This document shows positions 1 to 13,000 of a stretch of 64,000 nucleotides of DNA, in pieces. The notes beneath the pieces were generated by a model, which worked only from the letters and a program-made list of their open reading frames with translations, did no database searches and was not told where the DNA came from. The stretch comes from Euptelea pleiosperma. Its lineage: Eukaryota; Streptophyta; Magnoliopsida; Ranunculales; Eupteleaceae. The stretch is from positions 14,869,464-14,933,463 of the forward strand of contig CM068548.1 in assembly GCA_035048495.1 (NCBI GenBank), in the 5' to 3' direction. The number at the start of each line of letters is the position of its first letter. The first letter of the stretch is position 1. The position numbers were made by a program, and so were the translations under genes.

Positions 1-130
1 GTTTGAAATCACTAATCAGGCTTATTTTTGGTTTGTAGTTTCATCTTGGGATTGGTCCAACATCCATACGGTCAACGTCCTTTAAAAAATGTGCCACGGG
101 CTCATATTGTGGACTGTGAGTGGCTTCGCT
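1..130. repeat. Fold-back MITE, right arm only (cut by window edge)
   Basis: The window opens inside the right arm of the commonest repeat here. The arm reads as a diverged reverse complement of the left arms at 16249 and 28770 (core: aatcactaatcaggct, catccatacggtca, gctcatattgtgg). The matching left arm lies outside the window. The family is assigned to Mutator-like MITEs because better copies at 17599 and 55284 have exact 9-bp target duplications. Confidence 0.7.
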
Positions 131-462
131 GACTGCAAGCTGTCGGGGAAGTTTTAGTCGTCAGTGGTCCACCCAGTCGGGTCGAACACTCAAACATCGA
201 TACGGACGAGATGGTCCCAAAGAGTCTGTCGTTGAAAAAAAAATCTCTCAACGTCGTTTCCGAAATACAGACCCAAAAAAAGGGTAAATTCACCCAAGCA
301 GTAATCCACGTGTCGAACAACCATTGATTTCTTAGATTTTTGGTAATTTTTTTTTCACGGGGTCACTTGATGACGCAGAATTCTACGAGAATAGAGGTTG
401 TTTGTCTTTGTCATCGTGACCGTCTTTTTACTATGATGTGACCCGCTTTCACTTCCTTAATC

Positions 463-805
463 TCTCAATAAATCTTTGATGACGGAACACATTATCTACC
501 ACGTGGAACATTTTTGGAGACAATGACCGTATTGATGTTTGATACATTCCTAACTGGACCTACAAACTAAAAATCAGCCTGATTATTAATTTCTAACCGT
601 TGGGTTGGTCTTTTTCATGAGTTTGCTCTTAACCGTGGGATTGGAGAATTTTTGGAGTACTCCGATTCAAAGGTTATAAATAATTAATCAATCTGATTTT
701 TAGTATGTAAGTCCACCTAGGGATGGGTCAAACATCTATACTGTCGGTACTCTCTGAAATTATGTCACGTGGCTCATATTATGATCCGTTATCAACTTTA
801 ATGAG
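463..805. repeat. Fold-back MITE upstream of the ITIH-like gene
   Basis: A palindromic element with two ~150-bp arms. The left arm contains ctttgatgacgg, ccacgtggaac, gaccgtattgatgtttga and aaaaatcagcctgatta. The right arm repeats these in reverse complement and ends near gttatcaactttaatgag. The right arm carries a CACGTG core (gtcacgtggc, 764-773) about 245 bp before the start codon at 1019, so the element probably forms part of the proximal promoter. No clear target duplication was found. The stretch 131-462 shows no gene. Confidence 0.7.
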
Positions 806-1018
806 GGAGAAATTCATCCAAGATTTTCCCTCTAATTCAAAAAACAAGCCGTCACCGACGCTTTAAATGGGAATTGGAAAAACATCCTCTGTTTTCTTCT
901 GTTCTTCTGCCGCTCTTTCGAATTCCTCCTAACCTCAATCGTCTCCGGCGAGCTTTCACTCTATTCCGGCGGTGCTGTCGTTTTCCCGTCTGAGACCTCT
1001 CCCCGGATAACCTGAGAC

Positions 1019-4000
1019 ATGGCGGAGGAGTTTGTGAAAGCCGTCGAAGATGGCATGAAGCTTGCAAAACGTATCTATTTCGGGAAAGACCAGTCTGTTT
1101 CGCCACCTAAACCGGTGGCGATGGAAAAATATCCGCATTCGTACCTCCCGACTGCTCCGATGGTTTACGCGGTGATCTCTGATCCTACAATTGTGGATAA
1201 TCCTGATATTCCGAGCTACCAGCCTCATGTTCATGGCCGCTGCAATCCTCCGGCGTTGATTCCCCTTCAGATGAATGGGATTTCAATGGAGGTGGATTGT
1301 TATTTGGACACAGCGTTTGTATCGGTGAGCGGATCATGGCGGGTTCATTGCATTATGGGAAGCCGGAGCTGCGATTGCCGCCTCGCGATCCCAATGGGGG
1401 AGCAGGTGCGTCAGAAAACTTGAGTTTTTTGGATAAATGTGTAAATTAGTATCTGTGTAGGTGTAAATGTGTAAATATGAAATAGTTGGAATTGATCAAT
1501 CTTGGTTTTTTTTTTATCTCTTTATTGTTGTTCTTATGAAGTTTTCACTTTTCACATTTGAATCCTTTTTTGTCCTTAAAACGTAAATTTTAAAATTTGG
1601 TCCATTGCTCCGTTAAACACCGTTAAGTCCAAACGCAGTCCTTCTGAGTGGAAATTGGGAAAATTCTCTGTACCCAATACTTCAATTAGGCAAAGAATCG
1701 TGGCAAGGAGATGTTCCAAGTTGCAACTAGACCTGGAATGGAATGGAATCGGTTGTGAATTAGCGGTTGATCGTAACATACTGTACGAGGTCTGTTTTCG
1801 AGCTTTGATCAAACCTAGATTGAGATTGACCAGATAAAAAGGTTCATGGAAACTTGCAAGTTGCAACGAGAGGGAGGGAACCCTGATGAGTCAAAGTAGT
1901 TTGCAGTGAGATTGAAGCTTCTCTTCTTATTGTTGGGTCAAATCGGTAATCCAAAACAAAAAAAAATGGCACCCCTTGTCCAGCAAGAGAAGGGATGTAG
2001 TGAAAATTTGATGGTGAATTAATGAACATTAGACTATTTTGTGAGGAGCAAGGTTTAAAATTTCGGTAACCATTTCGGTGACAGCTGAAACCAAAATTTC
2101 GGCCGAAATTTCAAGATTTTGGGGATTTCGATACTCACCGAAACCTAAATTTCGGGCCAAATGCCGAAATTTAAAACCTTGGCGAGGAGTTGAGGTTCTA
2201 GCCGGAGTGAGGGAGCTTTTATTGACTATCTGATACTGATAGTAATCATAATAATACCTCAGGGAATTAATATTCCAGAGAACATTTAACTTCTTCCAGA
2301 GCAGCAATGTTTTTCACTCCCATTTTGCTTCTACTAGAGTAGAGTTTGCTTCATCTGCTTTGGAAGAAGAAAAATGTTCTATGGAGTCTGGAAGTAGTAA
2401 TTCCTTATTATTTATATTATTAATTATTTCAGATATAGTACCTAAAGTGTAGAATCTTGGTCCTAGATCCCAACTTGTTGTGAGCTGATACTAAGATGAG
2501 TCTGGAAGACTTTGGCGAGTCAGATACAATTTGGATAAGGTTTTGTGAATTATGATTACATTGGGCTCAGGTTGACTTGGACTGATTTGTCCAGTAAACA
2601 TTGTTAATTGGCTAAAGCAAAGTGCGAGTTGACATTAGATTGTGTCTCATCCAGTTCACATCACACAGCACTGACTTGTCTTAGCTTGTATGAGTCCAAT
2701 AAACTCGGATCATAGGTCTCTGTATCATCCGAGTTACCATGTATGCTTGAGAAGATTTATCTCCATGCCATGCGCGGTGCACGTAATAAGGGGAAAGGAT
2801 GCACCACCGAGGAATATCCTAGGTTAGCAAGCAATCTCACAAGTAATACATCCTTATAGATTTTGCCATTGTTTATTACAATCTCAATCTGATGGTTCAT
2901 ACGTTGGAAATCTCCTTGTTGAGACCCATCAAATGACGGGTCCTGCTTCTTTGCGTGTGCCCTCGTATCTAGAGGCAGGGAAGGAGGAAATTCTCTTTAT
3001 TATAAATTTATAATAATACCTAGTTTTGTAGCTAAACTGATAATTATTTGGCAAATTTTTGTTCCCTTCTGTGACAGCATTCCCTCGACGACTTTCTCTT
3101 GTCATGATATAATAAGTGTACTAGTCTTTATTTCAGTTCCTTTTCCATTTCTTTTGTAAAACTTAGCATTTGCTTACTCCCTGTTCTCAAGCAAGATATG
3201 ATTTGGCTAACAGGGTTCAATTCTAGGTGTTGAGGTTGACGTTACTAGAAGATCATACTCTACTCGACTAATTTCCATAGAAGAAGAAACAGATACGGAA
3301 AAAATAGCAAAAGCAGAAAATGGAGGCTTTTTGACACCCCAAATATTTACCTTAACAATACCACAGGTACTTAGATACTGCATCCAATGGCTTTCAATTT
3401 TTTGGTTATCTTTAATTTGTTGTTGATTTTCTTTTTAACATATCTATATATATTCTTGCCACTCCTTTTCCAAAGGTTGGTGGAGGGTCCGATCTTTCAG
3501 TTAAAGTCAGTTGGTCTCAGAAATTATTATATAATGCTAGTCAGTTCTCCCTCAGTGTACCGTTTAGCTTTCCAGAATATGTTACTCTTGCTATAAAGAG
3601 AATTTCCAAAAGAGAAAAGATACAGCTGAATGTGAATTCTGGTACTGGAACAGAAAGTTTATGCTGGACAACCAGCCATCCTTTGAAGGTGAGTCTCAAC
3701 CAAAAGTTCTAATTGTACTGTTTAGATTAATTTTCCATGAATTAATCAAGTGAAATGATTGCTTGCCTCTGTAGGAAATAAGACGCCAAGTGGGAAAATG
3801 GGGTTTCTCATATGAAGCAGATGTTATTACATGGTCAAATACTGACTTTAATTTTACGTATACGGTAAGACTTGCAATAGTTGTCACTATATATTTATTA
3901 ACATTTTGCTATAGATCCAAAGAAGGTGTTCTAGAACTATAGATGTTTGTACTCAGGTCATACCTTAGATGCTTGGACTTGTTTCTGAAGTATTTTCATT

Positions 4001-7000
4001 TTCAACCTGTATATTATCTAACATGTTTTTCTGGTTTGTCTAAATGTTTGTAGGTTTCTTCAAGTGACATATTCGGTGGGGTACTCTTGCAGTCTCCATC
4101 TTTGCATGACTTTGATCAAAGGGAGATGTTCTGCTTCTACCTTTTCCCAGGAAATAACCATATTAGAAAAGTACGTGACATTAGTTTAGTGCCTGTTACG
4201 GTGTGATAGATCTTTTGTTTATCATGTTATTCTATTGTTGGAATGTTTCCTTGGGACATCTGATATGCACTATATGATGCAAGTTAATATCTAACTATCT
4301 GAGGCTAGGACCATTTACATTGGTGTTGAGGTGTGGAAACCGAAATTATTATTGTTGAATGAGGATTATGAATTTGTCCCATTGCTTCTTGCAAAATTAG
4401 AAATTCTGTTGACATTCATGTAGGAGGCAATTTGTTAGCCAATGTGATGTTATGAATCCAATACAAATACAAATTTTGTATATATTTTGGAAATTTATGT
4501 AACATAGAAAAGATTATTAATAAACATAGGCGACTTTTGTTTCACAAGACAATGCCTGCCAAAGCAGTGCTTCTTGCATTCCAAAAAAGGTTCAAACCCC
4601 TCAACTGACATATTTGTCCAAAACAATTGAAACGATGAACCTACCTTTTTTGGTATTCATTATCCAGGAACTATAGAAGCAATTTATGAGAGCAAACTTG
4701 AGCGGTACTTGCTGCCAATTAGAGTCTAACCAGCTTGACTGTCAACGCTTAATTTTAGTATTATTGCTGAGGGATCTGTCCATTCAGCTCTCAATATTAT
4801 TACATTGTGGATTTTACGTGTGTGGGTGGGGGTAGGGGTGGGGATGGGATGGGGTGAGTCACTATTCTCACTATGTAGGATAGAAACTTTATTACTTTGG
4901 TTACATTGTTATTCAAATTAACAATGTGGTGCACCGATTTATAGGTTCCGTAATTGATAATTTCTGTTATCACTCTATTAGAAAACCATTCTACCAACGG
5001 TTCTATGATTGTCAGCATCAATTCCCTGCCATATTTTTTTAATTCTTCCTTATGTTGAATTGTTTTTTTTTTTGTTGCAATTGTATAATGTCCACCCTTA
5101 TCTCATTCTAATGAATTCAATAGGTTTTCAGAAAGGATGTGGTATTTCTTATTGATATAAGTGGAAGCATGCAAGGGAGGCCCCTTGAGAGTGCAAAGAA
5201 TGCACTATCTGCAGCCCTCTCCAAGCTCAATCCGGAGGATTCTTTTAGCATAATAGCTTTTAATGGAGAGGCTTGCTTATTCTCGTCGTCACTGGAGCTA
5301 GCAACCAATGAAACAATCGAGAAGGCTACTCAATGGATAAGCAAAGAGTTTATTGCAAAGGGTGGTACAAACATTTTGCTACCCCTAAATCAGGTAAACT
5401 CTTCTTCTCAACTAGTTCTATTATTTTGTCCATCAAAGTTCACCATTTATGTTTTTGCTGCCATCGGAGTTCACATCTTCATTTGTTATTGTAATTGACA
5501 CTCATTGTACTAATATGCATATACTTATTAAGGAATATAGCGTGTAGAATAATATTTAGTGTGGTGTGACTCATCAACTGAAAAGGAAAAAATATTTTTC
5601 ACCTCTAAGAATCATGGTGACCAACATCTCAGATCAATCAGTTTATGAGAAATTACATTTTTCTGGATGGTCTTACCACCGATTAATCAACTTTTTCTGT
5701 ACCATATTCACTTTCCAAAACAGAGCGATCGATTGTATGATTAGTTTCTTTTGGAATGGTGCTCTCCTTTGTGCCCCATCCATGAGGTTCTCCATCAAAT
5801 GGATGATCTATATGGATGGGCATGCCTGTGATGTTGCTATATTTCCTATGAAATATACATGTAAATAAATGAAGCACTATTTTTCTTCATTTTGTGTGAA
5901 TCTCTATTTGCTGCATTATAAATGTTTACAACATAATCCTCTTAACATCAACTCTAATAGAGAAACTTTTATGGTTTTTGTCTACCTTTCTGCTTTTTCT
6001 CAGGCAATGGAGATGTTATCTAATACTTGTGATTCAATTCCTCTCATTTTTCTCATTACTGACGGGGCTGTTGAAGATGAAAGACACATTTGTGATGTTA
6101 TGAAAAGTCATATGACAAATAGAGGATCCATGTCTCCGCGCATTTCCACTTTTGGCATAGGTAACGGGATTCTAGTACTAAGGTTCCACTTTTTCTTGTT
6201 AGGAACTCTTCTAGTTCCACTCTTTTCAATATGATGATTCAGCTTTGACAAGATTCAATCACATACAGCTTTATGTGGAAACACTTCTTAACATATAAAA
6301 ATGTTTCTTACTTTGCTAGTTTTATTGAAAGTGGTGCTTGGTATGTCATTGTTTAATTTGTGAGACCTTTTTTTTTACTACATGTGACGTAATGTAATAT
6401 ATTCAATGTCAAGAAACAGCTTCCACACGTTATGACTTCAGAATGCTAATGCGAAGACACATATCCATGATCCACAAAATAATTCATTGAATGCAAATGT
6501 ATTTTGCTTGCTTTGTAAATTGTAAGAATGCCAATCAAATGTGTTACGTCTTCCAAATATCTTTCTCTCTCTCCCTCTCTTTTTTAATTTTTTTTTTTTT
6601 CCGATAAGGTAGAATGCATTGATATCAAGAAAGATACAAGGCTAAAAAGAAGAAGAAGGAGGACGTCGAGATAACCTCCTCAAAAGAAAAAAAGACTAAA
6701 GGAGACTCCTAAGAGTTTCTGACCATGACTGAGTCCCATCTAAAGACCAGGTCCTCAAAAGAGAGACCTTTACATTCCTTAGAGCTTGGACCAAAGGAGA
6801 AGAAGCGCCTTTATAGACAGGGAAATGTCAAAGGTTGAAGACATCGTTCCCTCAAACGCCTTCCTATTCCTCTCCTTCCAAATACCCCAGCAGATTGCGA
6901 AGGGCAGCAGGCTCCAAAGTCTCCGACCACAAGGATGGACACAACGACATGCCCAACTCCTCAAAGTCTCTGAAACTGATGCGGGGAGAACCCAACTAAT

Positions 7001-10000
7001 ATCGAAAGCCTCCAAGAACATGCTCCATATCTCTCTAGCTGTCCGGCAATGCAAAAGAAAATGGTTGATGGACTCCCCATCTGCCTTGCACATGTAGCAA
7101 TAGTTCGCCATCACCCAATTCCTCTTGGTAAGGTTGTCCACTCTAAGGATCTTACCCAAGGAAGCGCACCAAACAAAGAACGCGACTTTCGAAGGGACCT
7201 TAGATCCCCACACAATAAGATACGGGAAGGAAGGTCTCGATATAGTAGAAGGATACGGTGGAGAAGCTCTCCAAATCCTATCCAACATCACATAGAAAGA
7301 GTGAACAGAGAAACGCCTGTCCTTCCTACCAATCCACCTGATAGCATCGGCTCTATGATCATCGAGAGACACCTCTCCAGTCTGAGAAGAAGATTAGCCA
7401 AATCTGATATGAACATCGGCTCTCTCCCTCTCATCTCTCACGCACAAGGAAATAAATTTCGGTTTCGAGGTTTATTTCGACCAACTTGAAAATGGAAATA
7501 ATGCGGAAATGATGGAAATATTGTGGAAATTATAGGAAATGATAAAACAAGCATAAAACACGCTCATAAGCTATCGTACCATAATATACAACCATTGTAG
7601 TGTCAGCGGCGGAGCCAAGATTGTAGTCAAGGGGGGGGGGGCACGTTCCTTGTAGCTACCATGCCACGTGCAATGCACATGCATCTTACAGGTGGCACGC
7701 TCTTGGAGTTCACTGACTGTATGGATGTTTGATCCATCCCTAGGTGCACCTACCAACCAAACTTCATCCTGGTTAGTAATTTATATCTATCGGATTAGAG
7801 TCTTTTTCATGGATTGTTTTCACTGGAGACAATAAAATTTAATGCGTTTACATCCAAATAGATGGGTAAAGACTAAAACACCCCTATGAATACAAATAAT
7901 TAAGAAAAAATTTGTTAATAGCTTTGGTCATTTATTTCCACACTACACAATGGCGGAGCCAGGAAGGGGCAGGTATCTAATAGTTAGCCATCTAAAAATA
8001 GTAATAATGACAAAATGAAAATGATTATAACCATCAAATAACCTCAAAAGGCTCAAATTAAACTCATTAGATCTAAAATACGTCTTCAAATAGATAAGTA
8101 CGAAAAGTAGAAAGGTCACAACCACATAGACCTTTGGTCAGCATCACCCCCATCTTGGCTAGTTAGTATTGTTACCTTACGTAATTATAATTTTGGACCC
8201 ATGACATCATGTTTTGGTATTTGTTTCAATATTCTTGGAGATGGTGGTATTGTTGGGGATGCATGCCTGCTTAGACTCCTATCGTTGGGTAGTCTAGATG
8301 CGCCGCCATTGTTGGCTGCTGCACTCCCATCAATGACACCTCTCAATGTGCACCATATGTACCATGAGGTCTATAGTTAATTTTTTTTTTAAATTATAAT
8401 AAGTAAAATATTAAAATTGTACCACGAGGTCCATACTTTATGCATACTTATATATTTTTCTATATTTTTTAAATTTTAATAAGTAAAATACTGAAAAATA
8501 TATGAACTGTTAGAAAGAAAGAATGCATTAAATATGCATTTGATGCATTAAGGTTTTCTTGATGTTTTATAAATTTTTTAAGGAATGGGATCCCGGGACA
8601 TACCTTTTTTGACAGGCTCCCGGGAGTTGTCTTCTCAGGCGTGGATTCTAAGAATCCAACGGTAATTTTCTTTGGCAAAAAGTGATGCCAGCTCAGCACT
8701 ATCACCACCGTTGGATTCTCATAATCCACACCCTAGAAGGCCAGTCCCGAGAACCCGACCCATTTTTTAAAAGTTAAATATTTTTTAATAAAATAATTAT
8801 TAATTATGGAAAAGGCTATTATTTAGGTATTAAACACTCATAATTCACTTACATTAATGTACTAATATTATTTATAATTTTACAAAACCTATCTATTATT
8901 AACATGTGTCATTTGCCTAATTTTTTGAATTTTAAAATATTTTTTGAAACAAATAATTTAAAAAAATTTGCATTATTTTTTACTAATCCATGTTATAGAT
9001 CGGGCTAAGTTATGCAACATATAATTAATTCATGCACAACCATGGATGTTTAGGGCGAAAACCAACGAAATTGGGGTTCTCCCCAAATTTTGAAATTTCA
9101 CCCTAAAAAATCTTCAATCTATGCACAATTCTGGTGTAAATGCATCATAGATCCATATATTTGATGCATTTACACCTAAATTATCTATTTGTTGCAATAA
9201 ACGACATAAAATTTCAATTTATGACAAGAAATTTCATACTTACACTTCGAATTTGAAAAACTCCAAAACGGGCTCAAAATGTTTACCGACATTATACATG
9301 TTATAGTGTACTATTGGTCGAAATAAATAATTTTTGTGTGTGGATATAATGCAAAATTTCCGTTCACGTCTTTTTCCTATCGGTGGGCCCAAATCACGAA
9401 ATTAACGAAATTTATTTCCTTGCTCACACTTACACATGCACTACATGCATACTCGAGCTTCTGGAGCAAATTATGTTGTTTACTTTTTCAGAATTAAATT
9501 TTGAGATAATACACTTAAAACACGTATATACTATTTACCTACTAATCATGTACCTGTTGTAACACTTGCTAGGTACATTCTGTAATCATTATTTCTTGCG
9601 AATGCTAGCACTAATTGGCAGAGGTCATTATGATGCTGCATACGATCCAGGTTAGTTATGTTCTTTTGTTACATTTACTTATAAGTATTCATTTTGAACT
9701 TCAGTTAGAACTTGTAGCATTTATCAAATTAGATGCTGATCTGGTTGAAATTTAGAATAATGTTGGTGGTGAAAGGTTATTTAGAACTTGTAGCATTGAG
9801 AAAAATGTTGTAGCATTCAACTTAGTTATATATATAGAGCTAAACCTGTTTCTTACATCCGGTGGTGGGTCCCACATGGATGTTGGACAATCTAACAACA
9901 CATTTAGCTGTCCTTGTCATGATAATAATTGTACAAAAATTCAGTCCATTATGATATTATTAACTTTTTTAAAAGTTTAAAAGTTTACCTAAAGTAACCA

Positions 10001-13000
10001 TTTAATTGGATGGTCTCAATTTTTCAAATTCAATTCAAATTTTCCTTAGGTTAGGAATGTCAGAACGGACTAATTTTTATGAGGTTAATCTCCGTTATTT
10101 AGCTGTCCTTGTCATGATGCTAATCTAACCAAAAAATCAGTCTATTATGATATTATAAACTATATAAAAGGTTACTTCAAGTAACGGTTTAATTGGATAT
10201 TCTCGATTTTTCAAATTCAAGTCAAATTTTCCTTGGGTTAGGAATGTTGGAACGGACAATTTTTTATGAAGTTAATCTCCACAGCATGGAGATCATGGGG
10301 GCAGTCATGGGGCCTACATGTAGATCATGTTGGACAATCTAACTGCACAACGAGTTTTCCATAAGGTATGGACCATCCTAAGACCATCCTAAAAAAAAAA
10401 ATTGGTCCATTCCGACATTCCTAACCTCATGAGAACTTGATTTGAATTTGAAAAATATGGACCATCAAATTGATCCATTACGTCAGGTAACTTTTCATAT
10501 GGTTAGTAATGTCAGAATTGATTGATTTTTGGTGGTGATGATCAACATGGCAAGGATAATGCACTAAGTAGCCAACATGATCTCCATGTGGGCCCACCAC
10601 CAGATGTAAGAAAAGGTTATCTCCTCACCATGGAGATCATATTCTCCAAAAATCAGCTCATTCTGAAACTTCTAACCCTATGAAAAGTGCACTTAAAGCT
10701 AACGGTGAGATGGGCAGTCCTGAAATTTTCAACCTATAACCCATTTTTTGTAGGGCTAGAAATCTTGGAATGAGCTGATTTTAAATTCAAGGCTTTTATT
10801 GTCTCTTTGTGTTTGGTCAGATTCAATTGATGTTCGAATTCAAAGACTATTTACTACAGCTTCATCTGCCATTCTTGCAAATATAACCATTGATGCTTTG
10901 GAGCGTCTTGATGCACTTGAGGTTTGGTTCTCCTGACTTGTTTTCTTTGTTTAGGTTTTATTGAATATTCTTTGAGCCATCTAGTATCTATTGGTATGAT
11001 TCTGATAAGTGAGCCATCTAACAGCTGCCATGTTTATTACTTTCTTCCATTATTTTGGTGAATTGTTCCAAAGCAATGTTACTTGAATACATTCATATCA
11101 GTCATATTTCATTTCTCTGTATAGACCACATTTATAATGTGGGAGATCTCTTCTTTAAGAAGATCAAAGTCATTCTTGGCTTATGTATTTTTGTGCTTCT
11201 TGGAGTGTCCTATTTTTTCCTCTTCGATAAATAGCAAGGATGCAAGTTGTGAGGTGTGCTATCTCTGTTTCCATATGATGCTTTATCTCTGTTATTAAAT
11301 CTTGGGGAGATACTGCTGTGGTTTGGTCCATCATGATCCCTTCTCCTTGTGCTATCTCTGTTTCCATATGATGCTTTATGTCTGTTCTTTTATTATGGGG
11401 AGAGAGTGATGCAGTTCGGTTCCATCATGATCCATTCTCCTTTGTCATCGCCATGCTTGCTAATAATTGACCTACTGGAGATATTTGCATATATGCTAAA
11501 GAAATGTTATTGAACTTATTTGCAAGGAACTTCAATGTACTTTCTGTTTTGACTTATCTGGTCTCCTCTGTGAGTTATAAAGATTTTCTGTACTTTCATG
11601 GCAGGCTTATCCTTGCCAGATTCCAGACCTTTTATCTGGTAGCCCATTGACTGTATCAGGCAGATACCGAGGGAATTTTCCTGAGACTCTTAAAGCTAAA
11701 GGTATCTTGGCAGATTTGAGAAACTTTGTAGTAGACTTGAAAGTGCAAAAGGCAAAGGACATCCCTCTTGACAAAGTAAGGTGTCAACTTTAATTTGATA
11801 TGCCATTCAGTGTTGTCTGAAATTAACCTGTTTTCGAGTGCTTTACTTTCCATGTTTAGTTCTTTTAATTCAGAGATATCTGTGACATCCACTTCTAGGA
11901 GTTATAATTGCTTAGAAAAATCCAGGCTACCTGAACTATGGTGATCCATTTCAAAGGGCACCATGTATTAAAATTTGTTACTAGTATTACTTGTCCCAGT
12001 AGTCATTTATGACAATATGCTAAACCTATCATGTTTAGTTTATTGCTTGGTATGCTTTTTACTGCCTTATGGTATGGATACCTACTCGGTGTACTTCAAT
12101 GTTGCTTAGACCTAATAGAGTTTATCTAGCTACCCTATGTGGGTTTGATCCTATACTGGTTTCTGTTCATGGTGATAAGCCTTCTTTATATATCTCTGCT
12201 TTCTCTCTGTAGTTACTTAGAATTCGTATTTTTGGTTGAATAGTTGTAGTCTACTGAATGTTGAATGCGGAAGCTGATATCTGGATATTTATGTAGCATG
12301 TACTTGGTCTTCTTTAATTGTTGCCTTTCTGAACAGGTAGTTGCAAAGCAACAAATTGACCTACTCACAGCTCAAGCATGGTTTTCGGAAAGTAAACAGC
12401 TCGAGGAGAAGGTTTGTTATTCAATGTTCTGAAAATTGGTTCATTCATAAAATTACAAGAGAGCTGGATTAAATTGAATACTGAAATCTGATTTTAAATC
12501 AGATCTATTATAAAAGTTAGAAGGAAAAAAGATGTAAAAATGATAACAATAAGATGTTGTTAAAGAGGAATACTCGGGGCAGGATAGAGTGCAGGAAGAA
12601 GGTTTACCCCTTTAGATGTGCCTTAGATATGGCCCATGTCCAGCTGGTTGGGAGTTGGGACCACTTGCTGATGGGCTCCTCCTAGGAAATCTTCTAGAAT
12701 GTAAATTATCCTTATCTGATGATTGGGATCCTAACCATCCGATTTATAGATTTTTTTCTGGACAGCCATATTATTCTGACTGTCCAAAAAGTATGTTGTG
12801 ATGCATATGGGTCATCCAATTTGGTCATTTCTGGCTATAGGAGATACCATGTCTGCAACATTTACCACATAAATAGGAGTACACAACGACCTGGGTTTGA
12901 AACCCACCTTCACCCACTGACTACTGACCCGCTTGCCTACCAAAAAAAAACAATAACAAAGGGTGGATGGATGATCTCCTCCTTCCTGGTGGCCTGCCTT

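Noticed and set aside
3227..3366. Alternative acceptor for exon 2 of the ITIH-like gene (ag at 3225-3226)
   Set aside because: It would put exon 2 out of phase with exon 1; the acceptor ending at 3213 keeps phase and restores the expected GSILGVEV sequence.
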